Below the pieces are notes generated by a model. That model was not told where the DNA came from. It saw only the letters and a list, made by a program, of their open reading frames with translations, and made no database searches. A DNA stretch of 20,410 bases, from positions 1 to 20,410 of the forward strand of contig JABIQF010000132.1 of NCBI GenBank assembly GCA_018668095.1, given 5' to 3'. A program made the position numbers and the translations under genes. Origin of the DNA: Cellvibrionales bacterium. Its GTDB lineage: Bacteria; Pseudomonadota; Gammaproteobacteria; Pseudomonadales; UBA7434. Shown here in pieces: positions 7,820 through 14,756 of the stretch; the stretch's first letter is position 1, and each line of letters starts with the position of its first letter.

Positions 7820-8299
7820 ATGAGTGATATCTACCATCTAAACTTCAAACTTCCCAATGGGACTGATCAGCCGATTCAAGACTATCAAGATAAAGTTCTG
7901 CTTATTGTAAATACCGCCAGCAAATGCGGCTTTACCCCGCAATTTGAAGGTTTAGAAAAACTTAATAAGCAGTATGCAGAAAAAGGCCTCGTTGTGCTTG
8001 GCTTTCCCTGTAATCAATTTGGTAAGCAAGACCCTGGCTCAATAAGTGAAATTACAGAGTTTTGTCAGCTTAACTATGGCGTTAGCTTTACCATGGCTGA
8101 AAAAGTTGAGGTCAATGGCGAGCAAGCTCACCCACTCTTTGAGCATTTAAAATCCAATGCCAAAGGCTTGTTAGGTTCTAAGCGGATTAAATGGAACTTC
8201 ACTAAATTTTTGGTCAATAGAAAGGGCGAAGTGGTAGAACGATTTGCGCCTACAGCAAAGCCTGAAGCGATTGCTGCCGCTATTGAAGCACTTATCTAA
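7820..8299 (+). CDS. gpx: Glutathione peroxidase family thiol peroxidase
   Basis: A 159-residue enzyme of the glutathione peroxidase family (BtuE-like), which reduces hydrogen peroxide and organic hydroperoxides in the cytoplasm. The peroxidatic residue is Cys36 in NTASKCGFT. Gln70 (in NQFGKQDPG), Trp125 and Asn126 (KWNFTKF) complete the active-site tetrad. Cys82 (EFCQLNYGV) is at the position of the resolving cysteine in thioredoxin-dependent members, so thioredoxin is a likelier reductant than glutathione. No selenocysteine codon. ATG 7820 gives the usual short N-terminus; an earlier in-frame ATG at 7808 is possible. The stop overlaps the stop of the convergent small membrane protein gene by four bases (8296-8299). 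Confidence 0.93.
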   Translation: MSDIYHLNFKLPNGTDQPIQDYQDKVLLIVNTASKCGFTPQFEGLEKLNKQYAEKGLVVLGFPCNQFGKQDPGSISEITEFCQLNYGVSFTMAEKVEVNGEQAHPLFEHLKSNAKGLLGSKRIKWNFTKFLVNRKGEVVERFAPTAKPEAIAAAIEALI

Positions 8300-8577
8300 C
8301 GCAGCTCAACATCACACGCGGTACAGTTTTTGGGCAAATAAATTAAGCCCTCTTTACCGCGCGGCACTTTCCCGCAGGCAGGACAGCGATACAGTTTATC
8401 GATATTAAATATCCATAAAAGGAAAAGCGCAATAATCGGAACAAACGCTTCTTTATAAATACCAAGCGCTTTCGCTTGATATAAACCCACACCAATAATC
8501 AGCGCCATAATAAAATTGACGATATAAAACCGCGTCGCTTTTTTTGCAAAGCGCTCTTTAACTTCTTGAGCATCCAT
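8296..8577 (-). CDS. Small two-helix membrane protein with a C-terminal zinc-ribbon motif
   Basis: A 93-residue protein that I cannot assign to a named family. The N-terminal 17 residues are charged. Two hydrophobic helices follow (about 18-33 and 44-57), then a short cytoplasmic tail with CPAC and CTAC pairs separated by 19 residues, which looks like a structural zinc ribbon. The coding assignment rests on the coherent hydrophobicity and paired cysteines, its place 42 bases after the symporter gene on the same strand, and the tidy four-base stop-to-stop overlap with the convergent peroxidase gene. The ribosome site is weak (AGG about 13 bases upstream). Function unknown. Confidence 0.7.
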   Translation of the reverse strand: MDAQEVKERFAKKATRFYIVNFIMALIIGVGLYQAKALGIYKEAFVPIIALFLLWIFNIDKLYRCPACGKVPRGKEGLIYLPKNCTACDVELR

Positions 8578-8619
8578 GGGTTTAACGTCTACCTTTTTTG
8601 TATCTACAGTTTTTATTGA

Positions 8620-9873
8620 TTAGCGATTAAAAGTATTGATGTCGATGGCATTTTCGCTTTTCGCGACTACGCAAGATACAACTGAATCACCCGTTACATT
8701 CAAAGCAGTTCGCAACATATCAAGCAAACGGTCGACACCAATAATTAATGCAATACCTTCGACGGGCAATCCCACTTGCTGCAACACCAACGCCAATGTA
8801 ACTAAGCCCACCCCCGGCACACCAGCAGTGCCAATAGAAGCTAATGTCGCCGTTAGAATAACCGTGAGATAACCTACTAAACCAATATCAATTTGATAGG
8901 CCTGCGCAATAAATACGGTGGCAACACCTTGCATAATTGCTGTGCCATCCATATTAATGGTCGCACCTAAGGGAACCGTAAACGAAGCGACAGAGTTTTT
9001 CACACCCATTTTTTCTTCAACCGTCTCTAAGGTAACAGGCATCGTCGCATTACTGGATGCGGTAGAAAAACCAAACATCATTATTGGCCGCATATGCTTT
9101 AAAAATTTGATAGGACTTAAACCGGTAAATAATTTTAATATGCCTGTATAAATAACAGCGCCATGAAACAGTAATGCCATAACCACTGTCATAAAATAAG
9201 CAAATAACTGCTGAATTAATTCGAAGCCAGTCGCATAAAATATTTTTGCGAGTAAACAAAAAATACCGTAGGGCGCTAACCGCATCAGTATCATCACCAT
9301 TTCCATAATGACTTCATTTAATGATTCAAAGCTTTTTGCTATTTTTGCGCCAAACTCACCAGAACGTGAAATCGCTATACCAAATAATAAAGCAAAGACA
9401 ATTACCTGCAGCATATTGCCTTCGGCCATCGCTTTAATAGGGTTGCTAGGAATGATATTAATTAACACATCTTTTAAAGGCGGCGCGTTTTTCGCCTGAT
9501 AACTTGCGTCTGTGGTTAACTGGCTATTAAATTGATCACCACTGCCCGGCTCTATAATCAATGCCATGCTGAGTGCAATCGTTATAGCAATAGCTGTTGT
9601 CATTAAATATAAGCCCACTGTTTTTGCAGCCATCGCGCCCATATTTCCATGGCTGCCTAAGCTGGCTGTTCCACAGGTTAACGACACAAATACCATGGGC
9701 ACTACTAATAACTTTAAAGACGCTACAAAAATACTGCCGACTACATCAAATAGACCCAAGAAAACAACTTGCTCTAGCCATGCGTCATACGCTGATTCTG
9801 GTAATACATTAGCGATTGAGCCGAAAGCAATGCCGGCGGCCATGGCAATAAATATTTTATTAGTAAGGGTCAT
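8620..9873 (-). CDS. gltP: Dicarboxylate/amino acid:cation symporter, glutamate/aspartate type
   Basis: A 417-residue inner-membrane carrier of the DAACS family (GltPh/EAAT fold: eight helices and two re-entrant hairpins). Visible signatures are the serine-rich hairpin-1 tip FSTASSNATMP, the cation-site NMDGTA, the hairpin-2 segment GTAGVPGVG, and the last-helix motif DRLLDMLRTALNVTGD. In that motif the Asp, Arg and Asn that bind substrate in GltPh (Asp394, Arg397, Asn401) are all present. The Arg and NVTGD favour acidic amino acids over neutral amino acids or C4-dicarboxylates (inference). ATG 9873 is preferred because GAGG lies seven bases upstream; two TTG codons precede it. It lies downstream of hupB but is separated by a strong hairpin, so it is probably transcribed separately. 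Confidence 0.9.
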   Translation of the reverse strand: MTLTNKIFIAMAAGIAFGSIANVLPESAYDAWLEQVVFLGLFDVVGSIFVASLKLLVVPMVFVSLTCGTASLGSHGNMGAMAAKTVGLYLMTTAIAITIALSMALIIEPGSGDQFNSQLTTDASYQAKNAPPLKDVLINIIPSNPIKAMAEGNMLQVIVFALLFGIAISRSGEFGAKIAKSFESLNEVIMEMVMILMRLAPYGIFCLLAKIFYATGFELIQQLFAYFMTVVMALLFHGAVIYTGILKLFTGLSPIKFLKHMRPIMMFGFSTASSNATMPVTLETVEEKMGVKNSVASFTVPLGATINMDGTAIMQGVATVFIAQAYQIDIGLVGYLTVILTATLASIGTAGVPGVGLVTLALVLQQVGLPVEGIALIIGVDRLLDMLRTALNVTGDSVVSCVVAKSENAIDINTFNR

Positions 9874-9985
9874 CAACAAGCCTCATTGATAGGATTAATC
9901 ATTTGGGTGGCAATTGAATAATAGAATGATAAAGAAAGGCATTTGTAGAATACTGAAAGCATGTAAAAAAAATCAGCAATGAAAC

Positions 9986-10023
9986 GCTCGTCACTCTTAA
10001 TGTTGTTATTAAAAGTGACGAGC
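9986..10023. terminator. Strong hairpin between HU and the symporter gene
   Basis: GCTCGTCACT (9986-9995) pairs perfectly with AGTGACGAGC (10014-10023). After one mismatch a further TTAAT/ATTAA pairing closes a GTTGTT loop. It lies about 60 bases beyond the HU stop codon on the HU transcript. There is no immediate T-run on either strand; on the minus strand the eight-T stretch is about 14 bases away. It may be a non-canonical terminator or a 3'-end stabilising hairpin. Confidence 0.5.
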
Positions 10024-10030
10024 AAATCGA

Positions 10031-10093
10031 TTAACTCATTACAGTTAACTATTTCTAGCTAGCTGTTTCTGATTAACTACTTCTAGTTAACAG
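10031..10093. repeat. Degenerate heptanucleotide tandem array overlapping the HU stop codon
   Basis: Read in steps of seven from 10031 the sequence is TTAACTC ATTACAG TTAACTA TTTCTAG CTAGCTG TTTCTGA TTAACTA CTTCTAG TTAACAG. The 14-mers at 10045-10058 and 10073-10086 agree at 13 of 14 positions and TTAAC recurs in register at 10031, 10045, 10073 and 10087. The last two heptamers run into the 3' end of hupB and contain its TAG stop (10083-10085). TTAACTA is also the main heptamer of the array at 1430-1457. Confidence 0.65.
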
Positions 10094-10355
10094 AAGCCTT
10101 AAGCGCTTTACCCGCTTTAAAGCCTACTGAGTTACTTGCTTTAATATCGATTTCTTCACCTGTTTGTGGGTTTTTGCCTTTACGTGCCGCGCGTGAACGA
10201 CGGACGAAACTACCAAAACCAATTAAGCTAACGCTATCTTCGCGAGCAAGTGCCGCTGTAATTTCGTCAGTAATCGCAGTAACAACTTCATTAGCCTTTT
10301 CTTTTGAAATGTCGGCTTTATCAGCAACAATCGCTGCAAGTTCAGTCTTGTTCAT
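10083..10355 (-). CDS. hupB: DNA-binding protein HU
   Basis: A 90-residue nucleoid protein of the HU family, the standard length, which binds and bends DNA non-specifically as a dimer. It has the N-terminal helical dimerisation part (MNKTELAAIVADKADISKEK), the hinge GFGSFVRRSRAARKGKNPQTG with the DNA-binding beta arms (about 46-75), and the C-terminal KAGKALKASVN. GAGGAA lies six bases before ATG 10355. In Pseudomonas aeruginosa an HU-like gene (PA5348) also sits beside the rubredoxin reductase gene, so this position is ancestral rather than accidental. It is bracketed by inverted repeats at 9986-10023 and 10420-10456 and carries a small hairpin in its leader. Confidence 0.95.
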   Translation of the reverse strand: MNKTELAAIVADKADISKEKANEVVTAITDEITAALAREDSVSLIGFGSFVRRSRAARKGKNPQTGEEIDIKASNSVGFKAGKALKASVN

Positions 10356-10378
10356 ATTTCATTCCTCGTCATTAATAA

Positions 10379-10395
10379 GCGTATATGTCATACGC
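10379..10395. promoter_or_regulatory. Small inverted repeat in the hupB upstream region
   Basis: GCGTAT (10379-10384) and ATACGC (10390-10395) flank a five-base spacer, about 25 bases upstream of the HU start codon. It may be an operator or a leader hairpin. No protein can be named for it. Confidence 0.35.
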
Positions 10396-10419
10396 GCTAA
10401 AACTGCCCCATAACAATGA

Positions 10420-10456
10420 CAGCTATTTTAAAATGCCCGCTACGCTAAAATAGCTG
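10420..10456. repeat. 11-bp perfect inverted repeat at the rubredoxin reductase stop codon
   Basis: CAGCTATTTTA (10420-10430) and TAAAATAGCTG (10446-10456) are perfect inverted copies around a 15-base loop. The right arm lies within the last codons of the rubredoxin reductase gene and its TAG stop (10440-10442) lies in the loop. On the minus-strand transcript this forms a 3' hairpin without a following T-run, so it is not a standard terminator. Confidence 0.65.
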
Positions 10457-11834
10457 GCAGTTGTTTTTGTAGTGCTTGTTTCTCTTTTGTGCCCTGTCCT
10501 GTTAATGCAAAACCCAATAACTGGCCCTTCGCATCTTTAAACTGGGCGATAACATTTTTATTATCGGCACTATCTATTTGTATTTCCCAGCGCCCCTCAG
10601 CCTCTCGTGCAGGCGGAGCAACCACAATGGGACAAGCCGGCGTCTTAATCGTTACCGGCATTGCAGGATATTCCACATTTGTCGGCGTACCTGTTAACGT
10701 TTTCGCTAATGCCCTTGCTGCAGCCATTAATGGCGCTACATAGTAAAGTACATGGCCTTCGACCTCAGCGCAATCACCCAGAGTGTAAACATTCGCGGCG
10801 CTAGTTGCCATTAATCTATTCGCTTTGATGCCCCGATTTACCGCAATTCCGCTTTGTTGTGCAAGATTTATACGAGGTCGGACGCCAATCGCCGAAATTA
10901 CCAGATCTGCCGTTACTTCTGAGCCATTAGCCAAGGTGAGTAAAGCACCTTTACCGCTTGCTTTTGTATCAATTGATTCAACGATTGTACCAAAATGGAA
11001 TTTGGCGCCTTGCGCTTCAAGCGCTTGTTGCACAGCTCGGCCTGCTGGCTCAGGTAGCAATGAGGCTAAATTATGAGCAAGCGGATCAGCGGCTTCGACC
11101 TGAAAACCACCATTGAGTAGATCATTCGTTATCTCTGAACCAATTAATCCCGCGCCAATAACAAATATTTTTTTAGCATTCTGACTACTTATCTCTTCCC
11201 TCAGCCGGCGATAATCCATCAAATCATTAATCGCATAAACACTGTCTAAACCGGTACCTGTTAATGGCGGATTAATCACCTCAGCGCCCCAGGCTAATAC
11301 GAGTGCTTTATACGATGTCGACTTTGATGTATTCACTTCGAGCGTTTGCTCATTCGTATTAATAGACGTGACCTCAGTAAACGTCCAGATACTTGCCTGC
11401 AATTGCTCTGCCATTTGGCCCGCATTCGCCTGTGATAAATCATCGGCTGTCATCTCTCGAGTAAAGCCGGTTGATAACATTGGCTTTGAATAACAGCAGC
11501 CATCATCGGTAGTAATTAATAAGAGCGGCGTTTCTTTATCGAGCTTACGAAACTCACGGGCCAAGTTATAACCTGCCAACCCTGTGCCTACAATCACTAC
11601 TGGAGCACTAACCACAGCATTGTCAGAAGTTGTGGTCTCTGATGCTGCCTCAGATTCTTCATCACTGACTGCGACCTCGACCATCTCGAAATCTTCTTTG
11701 CCCACGCCGCATTCTGGGCAAAGCCAATCTTCGGGCACATCTTGCCAAGCGGTTCCCGGCGCAATACCATCTTCTGGCCACCCTTTGGCTTCATCATAGA
11801 GCCAGCCACAAACCAGACATTCCCATACCTTCAT
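10440..11834 (-). CDS. Rubredoxin-rubredoxin reductase fusion protein
   Basis: A 464-residue single-chain electron-transfer protein. Residues 1-50 are a complete rubredoxin with the iron ligands Cys6, Cys9, Cys39 and Cys42 (CLVCG and CPECG). Residues 51-77 are an acidic Ser/Thr-rich linker. From about 78 onward it is an FAD/NAD(P)H oxidoreductase with an N-terminal FAD motif VGTGLAG (82-88), a second dinucleotide motif IGAGLIG (226-232) and the FAD-binding TLGDCAEV (351-358). It should pass electrons from NAD(P)H through FAD to the rubredoxin iron. Partners may be alkane hydroxylases or oxidative-stress reductases; none is in the window. In P. aeruginosa the rubredoxins (RubA1, RubA2) and reductase are separate genes at this same locus. 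GAGAGG lies eight bases before ATG 11834. Confidence 0.93.
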   Translation of the reverse strand: MKVWECLVCGWLYDEAKGWPEDGIAPGTAWQDVPEDWLCPECGVGKEDFEMVEVAVSDEESEAASETTTSDNAVVSAPVVIVGTGLAGYNLAREFRKLDKETPLLLITTDDGCCYSKPMLSTGFTREMTADDLSQANAGQMAEQLQASIWTFTEVTSINTNEQTLEVNTSKSTSYKALVLAWGAEVINPPLTGTGLDSVYAINDLMDYRRLREEISSQNAKKIFVIGAGLIGSEITNDLLNGGFQVEAADPLAHNLASLLPEPAGRAVQQALEAQGAKFHFGTIVESIDTKASGKGALLTLANGSEVTADLVISAIGVRPRINLAQQSGIAVNRGIKANRLMATSAANVYTLGDCAEVEGHVLYYVAPLMAAARALAKTLTGTPTNVEYPAMPVTIKTPACPIVVAPPAREAEGRWEIQIDSADNKNVIAQFKDAKGQLLGFALTGQGTKEKQALQKQLPAILA

Positions 11835-11882
11835 TCAATTAACCTCTCATTATCTGGAATCATATCGACGGACAATGTATCT

Positions 11883-11918
11883 CGCTATTGCTCAAAGCGA
11901 CTTATCAAACGAATAGCG
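11883..11918. promoter_or_regulatory. Inverted repeat in the rubredoxin reductase/ubiC divergent region
   Basis: CGCTATT (11883-11889) and AATAGCG (11912-11918) are inverted copies 22 bases apart in the 165-base space between two divergent genes, where promoters for both must lie. It could be a regulator site; the evidence is symmetry and position only. Confidence 0.3.
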
Positions 11919-11999
11919 CTCTCTACTTGCAAGTTATGTCTCAATACCGCATTCTCATACTCAGCATTTATTATTTTATCGCCAACGGAAAGCCATCCA

Positions 12000-12572
12000 T
12001 TGTACGACCAACAACCGATACGATTCCACCCACAAGGACCCATCTGGCGTGATTTTCATACTCGCTTCGGCAGCGCGTTGCCGACAGCTAATCGAGAGTG
12101 GTTACTCGATAGTACTTCCTTAACTCAACGCCTAATTAAAACCAGTAAGCAGAATTTTTCAGTTCAAGTTCTTCGTCAGCAATGGGGTAATGCTACATTG
12201 TCTGAATACGACTTATTAGAAAGTTCACCACGGCTACGCTGTCTAATTCGAGAAGTACTATTATTAGGCCATCAACAGCCTTGGGTTTATGCGCGAAGTG
12301 TTATTCCAGTAAGTTCATTAACTGGCGAATTAAGACATTTACGACACTTGGATAATCGACCACTCGGGCAACTGCTGTTTAACACCCCAGGCATGCAGAG
12401 AAGTCCCTTTCAAATTGCTCGTATACCGACAACAGATTTACCCCTATACGCAACATCGCAGATTAATGTAGGCAAAGAAAACCCAATACTTTGGGGCCGC
12501 CGATCTCGATTTGTGATTTATAATAAACCTTTATTGGTTGGTGAAGTTTTTTTGCCCGCCTTTCAGCCTTAA
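12000..12572 (+). CDS. ubiC: Chorismate lyase
   Basis: Chorismate pyruvate-lyase, which converts chorismate to 4-hydroxybenzoate plus pyruvate, the first committed step of ubiquinone synthesis in the cytoplasm. About 190 residues from the proposed TTG start. Family blocks are visible: REVLLLG followed by QQPWVYARSVIP (84-103), where Arg84 lines up with the E. coli substrate-binding Arg76; and GRRSRF...KPLLVGEVFLP, where Glu182 lines up with Glu155. The reading frame is open much further upstream, to 11742 and beyond, but those residues do not resemble UbiC and run over the divergent gene. There is no ATG at a sensible position, and TTG 12000 has GGAAAG (11987-11992) seven bases upstream. ubiA follows 31 bases later. 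Confidence 0.88.
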   Translation: MYDQQPIRFHPQGPIWRDFHTRFGSALPTANREWLLDSTSLTQRLIKTSKQNFSVQVLRQQWGNATLSEYDLLESSPRLRCLIREVLLLGHQQPWVYARSVIPVSSLTGELRHLRHLDNRPLGQLLFNTPGMQRSPFQIARIPTTDLPLYATSQINVGKENPILWGRRSRFVIYNKPLLVGEVFLPAFQP

Positions 12573-12603
12573 ACATGTTTTTGAATTTTAAATTGGTTTT
12601 TAT

Positions 12604-13482
12604 ATGCTTGTGTTAACGCGTCGTCACATTCCACATTACTTACAACTGATGCGTGTCGACAAACCTATTGGCTCTTACTTAGTTATATGGCCCGCCTTAT
12701 GGTCATTGTGGATAGCTGCTAAGGGTATGCCTGATCCATTATTAGTGATTATCTTTATTGTTGGCGCATTCTTAATGCGCTCGGCAGGCTGCGTTATCAA
12801 TGATTATGCCGACCGAAATATTGATGGCTTTATTGAGCGCACCAAACAAAGACCTTTAGCCGCCGGGCTTATAACGCCTAAAGAAGCTATACAGCTTTTT
12901 ATATTGCTATGCGCAGCTGCAGCTCTATTACTCATTTTTACTAATCGCTTAACGGTTTTGTTAGCGTTTGCAGCATTATTACTCGCTGCGCTTTATCCTT
13001 TTACTAAACGCTTTACGCATTTACCACAAGTTGTCTTAGGCATGGCTTTTAGTTGCTCGATCCCCATGGCTTTCGCTGCGCAAACAAATACGCTTCCCGC
13101 TATTATTTTGCCACTATACAGCGCCGTTATAGTTTGGGTTGTTGCTTATGACACCTTTTATGCCATGGTCGATAGAGATGATGATTTGATTGCTGGCGTT
13201 AAATCCACAGCGATATTATTTGGCCGTTACGATCGGCTTATCACCTCATTCTTACAATGTATTTTTATTGCCTTAATGATAAAAATAGGTCTGTTGCTTG
13301 AGATAGGCCGTATTTACTATGGCGCAATCTGTTTAACGGCCCTACTGTTTATTTACCAGCAATCACTTATTAGCCAGCGTGATAAAAATAAATACTTTAA
13401 GGCTTTTTTAAATAATAACTATGTAGGCCTTGTCATCTTTATTGGGTTTGCTGCTGATTATGCATTTTATATATCACTATAA
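12604..13482 (+). CDS. ubiA: 4-hydroxybenzoate octaprenyltransferase
   Basis: A 292-residue polytopic inner-membrane prenyltransferase that attaches the polyprenyl tail to 4-hydroxybenzoate, the product of the preceding ubiC. Both Asp-rich Mg/diphosphate motifs are present: NDYADRNID (66-74) and YDTFYAMVDRDDD (182-194). Seven to nine hydrophobic helices surround them. Length and the N-terminal LQLMRVDKPIGSYLVIWP block are typical. The ribosome site is weak, so translation may depend partly on coupling with ubiC, 31 bases upstream. Confidence 0.95.
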   Translation: MLVLTRRHIPHYLQLMRVDKPIGSYLVIWPALWSLWIAAKGMPDPLLVIIFIVGAFLMRSAGCVINDYADRNIDGFIERTKQRPLAAGLITPKEAIQLFILLCAAAALLLIFTNRLTVLLAFAALLLAALYPFTKRFTHLPQVVLGMAFSCSIPMAFAAQTNTLPAIILPLYSAVIVWVVAYDTFYAMVDRDDDLIAGVKSTAILFGRYDRLITSFLQCIFIALMIKIGLLLEIGRIYYGAICLTALLFIYQQSLISQRDKNKYFKAFLNNNYVGLVIFIGFAADYAFYISL

Positions 13483-13521
13483 TCACGCCATCACTATGAA
13501 GTGTCATCTCCGGTAATATAA

Positions 13522-14706
13522 ATGGAAGTCCGTTTTTACAAAGCTATTGAGGATATTGGCCAGCCGCTATGGAATAGCGTCTGCGGCACTGACTATCCTT
13601 TTATCCGCTATGAATTTTTGCATGCACTAGAAACTGCTGGCAACAATGATCTTTCTATTGGCGCCGCCTGCACACAAAAAAGCGGTTGGCAGCCATACCA
13701 TGCCATTGTTTTTGATGGCACTACAGCGGTTGCCGCTGCGCCACTGTATTTAAAATATCACTCCTATGGCGAATATATTTTTGATTGGTCTTGGAGCGAA
13801 GCCTATGAACGCAATGGCTTAAATTATTTTCCCAAGCTACTCGGCGCTATTCCCTATTCACCTGTGAGCGGATCTCGAATTGCCATTGCTGAAACCGCTT
13901 TAAGTAACAGTGAAGTTATTTACCAATCTTTGAAAGAAGCTTGTATTGAACAATGCGAAAAACTCGATCTGTCTTCATTTCATTTTTTATATTCAACAAA
14001 ATCGGTTTCTGACGCACTCGCCAATCAACAACTGACACAGCGACATAGCCATCAATACCATTGGTTTAATGAAAACAAGCACCAAGATGCTTTTAGCGAT
14101 TTCGATGATTTTTTAGCTGAATTTAAATCTCGCAAACGTAAAGATGTTAAAAAAGAGCGGCAGTGGGTTAAAGATCAGGGTATTACATTATTACGCCTTA
14201 CCGGCTCTGATATTGACGACTCGCTATGGGATACTTTTTTCGATTTTTATCAGCGCACTTATGCCAAGCGATCAGGACATGGTGGTTACCTACCTAAAGC
14301 CTTTTTTCAACGCATTGCCAAAACCATGCCTGAGCAAATATTATTAGTAATCGCATTACAAGATGACGCTATCATTGCTGGTGCACTCAATTTATTTTCT
14401 TCGGATACTTTATTCGGTCGTTATTGGGGCTGCAATCAAGATGCTGAGTTTTTGCACTTTGAAGCCTGCTACTATCAAGGCATAGAATTTTGTATTGAAA
14501 AAGGCTTAAAGAAATTCGATGCCGGCGCTCAAGGAGAACATAAAGTTAAACGCGGTTTTAAGCCCATCAATACTTGGTCTAACCATTGGATTAAACATCC
14601 TGATTTTAGAGTCGCTATTAATCGCTTTATTAAAAGTGAAGCCGAGCAAGTTAAAACCAATATTGCCACTACCTCAAAGTGGCTACCTTTTAACAATCGT
14701 GAATAG
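13522..14706 (+). CDS. FemAB-like GNAT family acyltransferase (DUF482)
   Basis: A 394-residue soluble protein of the DUF482/FemAB-like group, predicted to have a double GNAT fold and annotated as a peptidoglycan-biosynthesis-like or N-acyltransferase protein. Conserved blocks: an N-terminal WNSVCGTDYPFIRYEFLHAL (17-36), the SWSEAYERNGLNYFPKL segment near 90-107 followed by PYSPVSGSR, a basic FKSRKRKDVKKER (about 202-214), and a C-terminal GRYWGCNQD and FDAGAQGEHKVKRGF. The real substrate is unknown; transfer of an amino acid or acyl group is inferred from the fold family. It follows ubiA by 39 bases and may be on the same transcript. Confidence 0.82.
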   Translation: MEVRFYKAIEDIGQPLWNSVCGTDYPFIRYEFLHALETAGNNDLSIGAACTQKSGWQPYHAIVFDGTTAVAAAPLYLKYHSYGEYIFDWSWSEAYERNGLNYFPKLLGAIPYSPVSGSRIAIAETALSNSEVIYQSLKEACIEQCEKLDLSSFHFLYSTKSVSDALANQQLTQRHSHQYHWFNENKHQDAFSDFDDFLAEFKSRKRKDVKKERQWVKDQGITLLRLTGSDIDDSLWDTFFDFYQRTYAKRSGHGGYLPKAFFQRIAKTMPEQILLVIALQDDAIIAGALNLFSSDTLFGRYWGCNQDAEFLHFEACYYQGIEFCIEKGLKKFDAGAQGEHKVKRGFKPINTWSNHWIKHPDFRVAINRFIKSEAEQVKTNIATTSKWLPFNNRE

Positions 14707-14717
14707 CAATATAGACG

Positions 14718-14723
14718 TATAAT
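14718..14723 (+). promoter_or_regulatory. Candidate -10 box for the VOC gene
   Basis: A perfect TATAAT lies 33 bases before the VOC gene start codon, in the 50-base gap after the acyltransferase gene. No good -35 box is found at 16-18 bases, so this is a weak call. Confidence 0.35.
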
Positions 14724-14756
14724 ATTTCAATTCTTTTCTTTGTTAGGAGTGAGCGC

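Noticed and set aside
9566..9889. A 107-codon plus-strand open frame opposite the symporter gene.
   Set aside because: It is antisense to strongly conserved membrane-transporter coding sequence and has no family resemblance; it is a shadow of the real gene.
11742..11999. A long N-terminal extension of ubiC in the same frame.
   Set aside because: It overlaps the divergent rubredoxin reductase gene, shows no UbiC similarity, and the TTG at 12000 with a ribosome site gives a normal-length enzyme.
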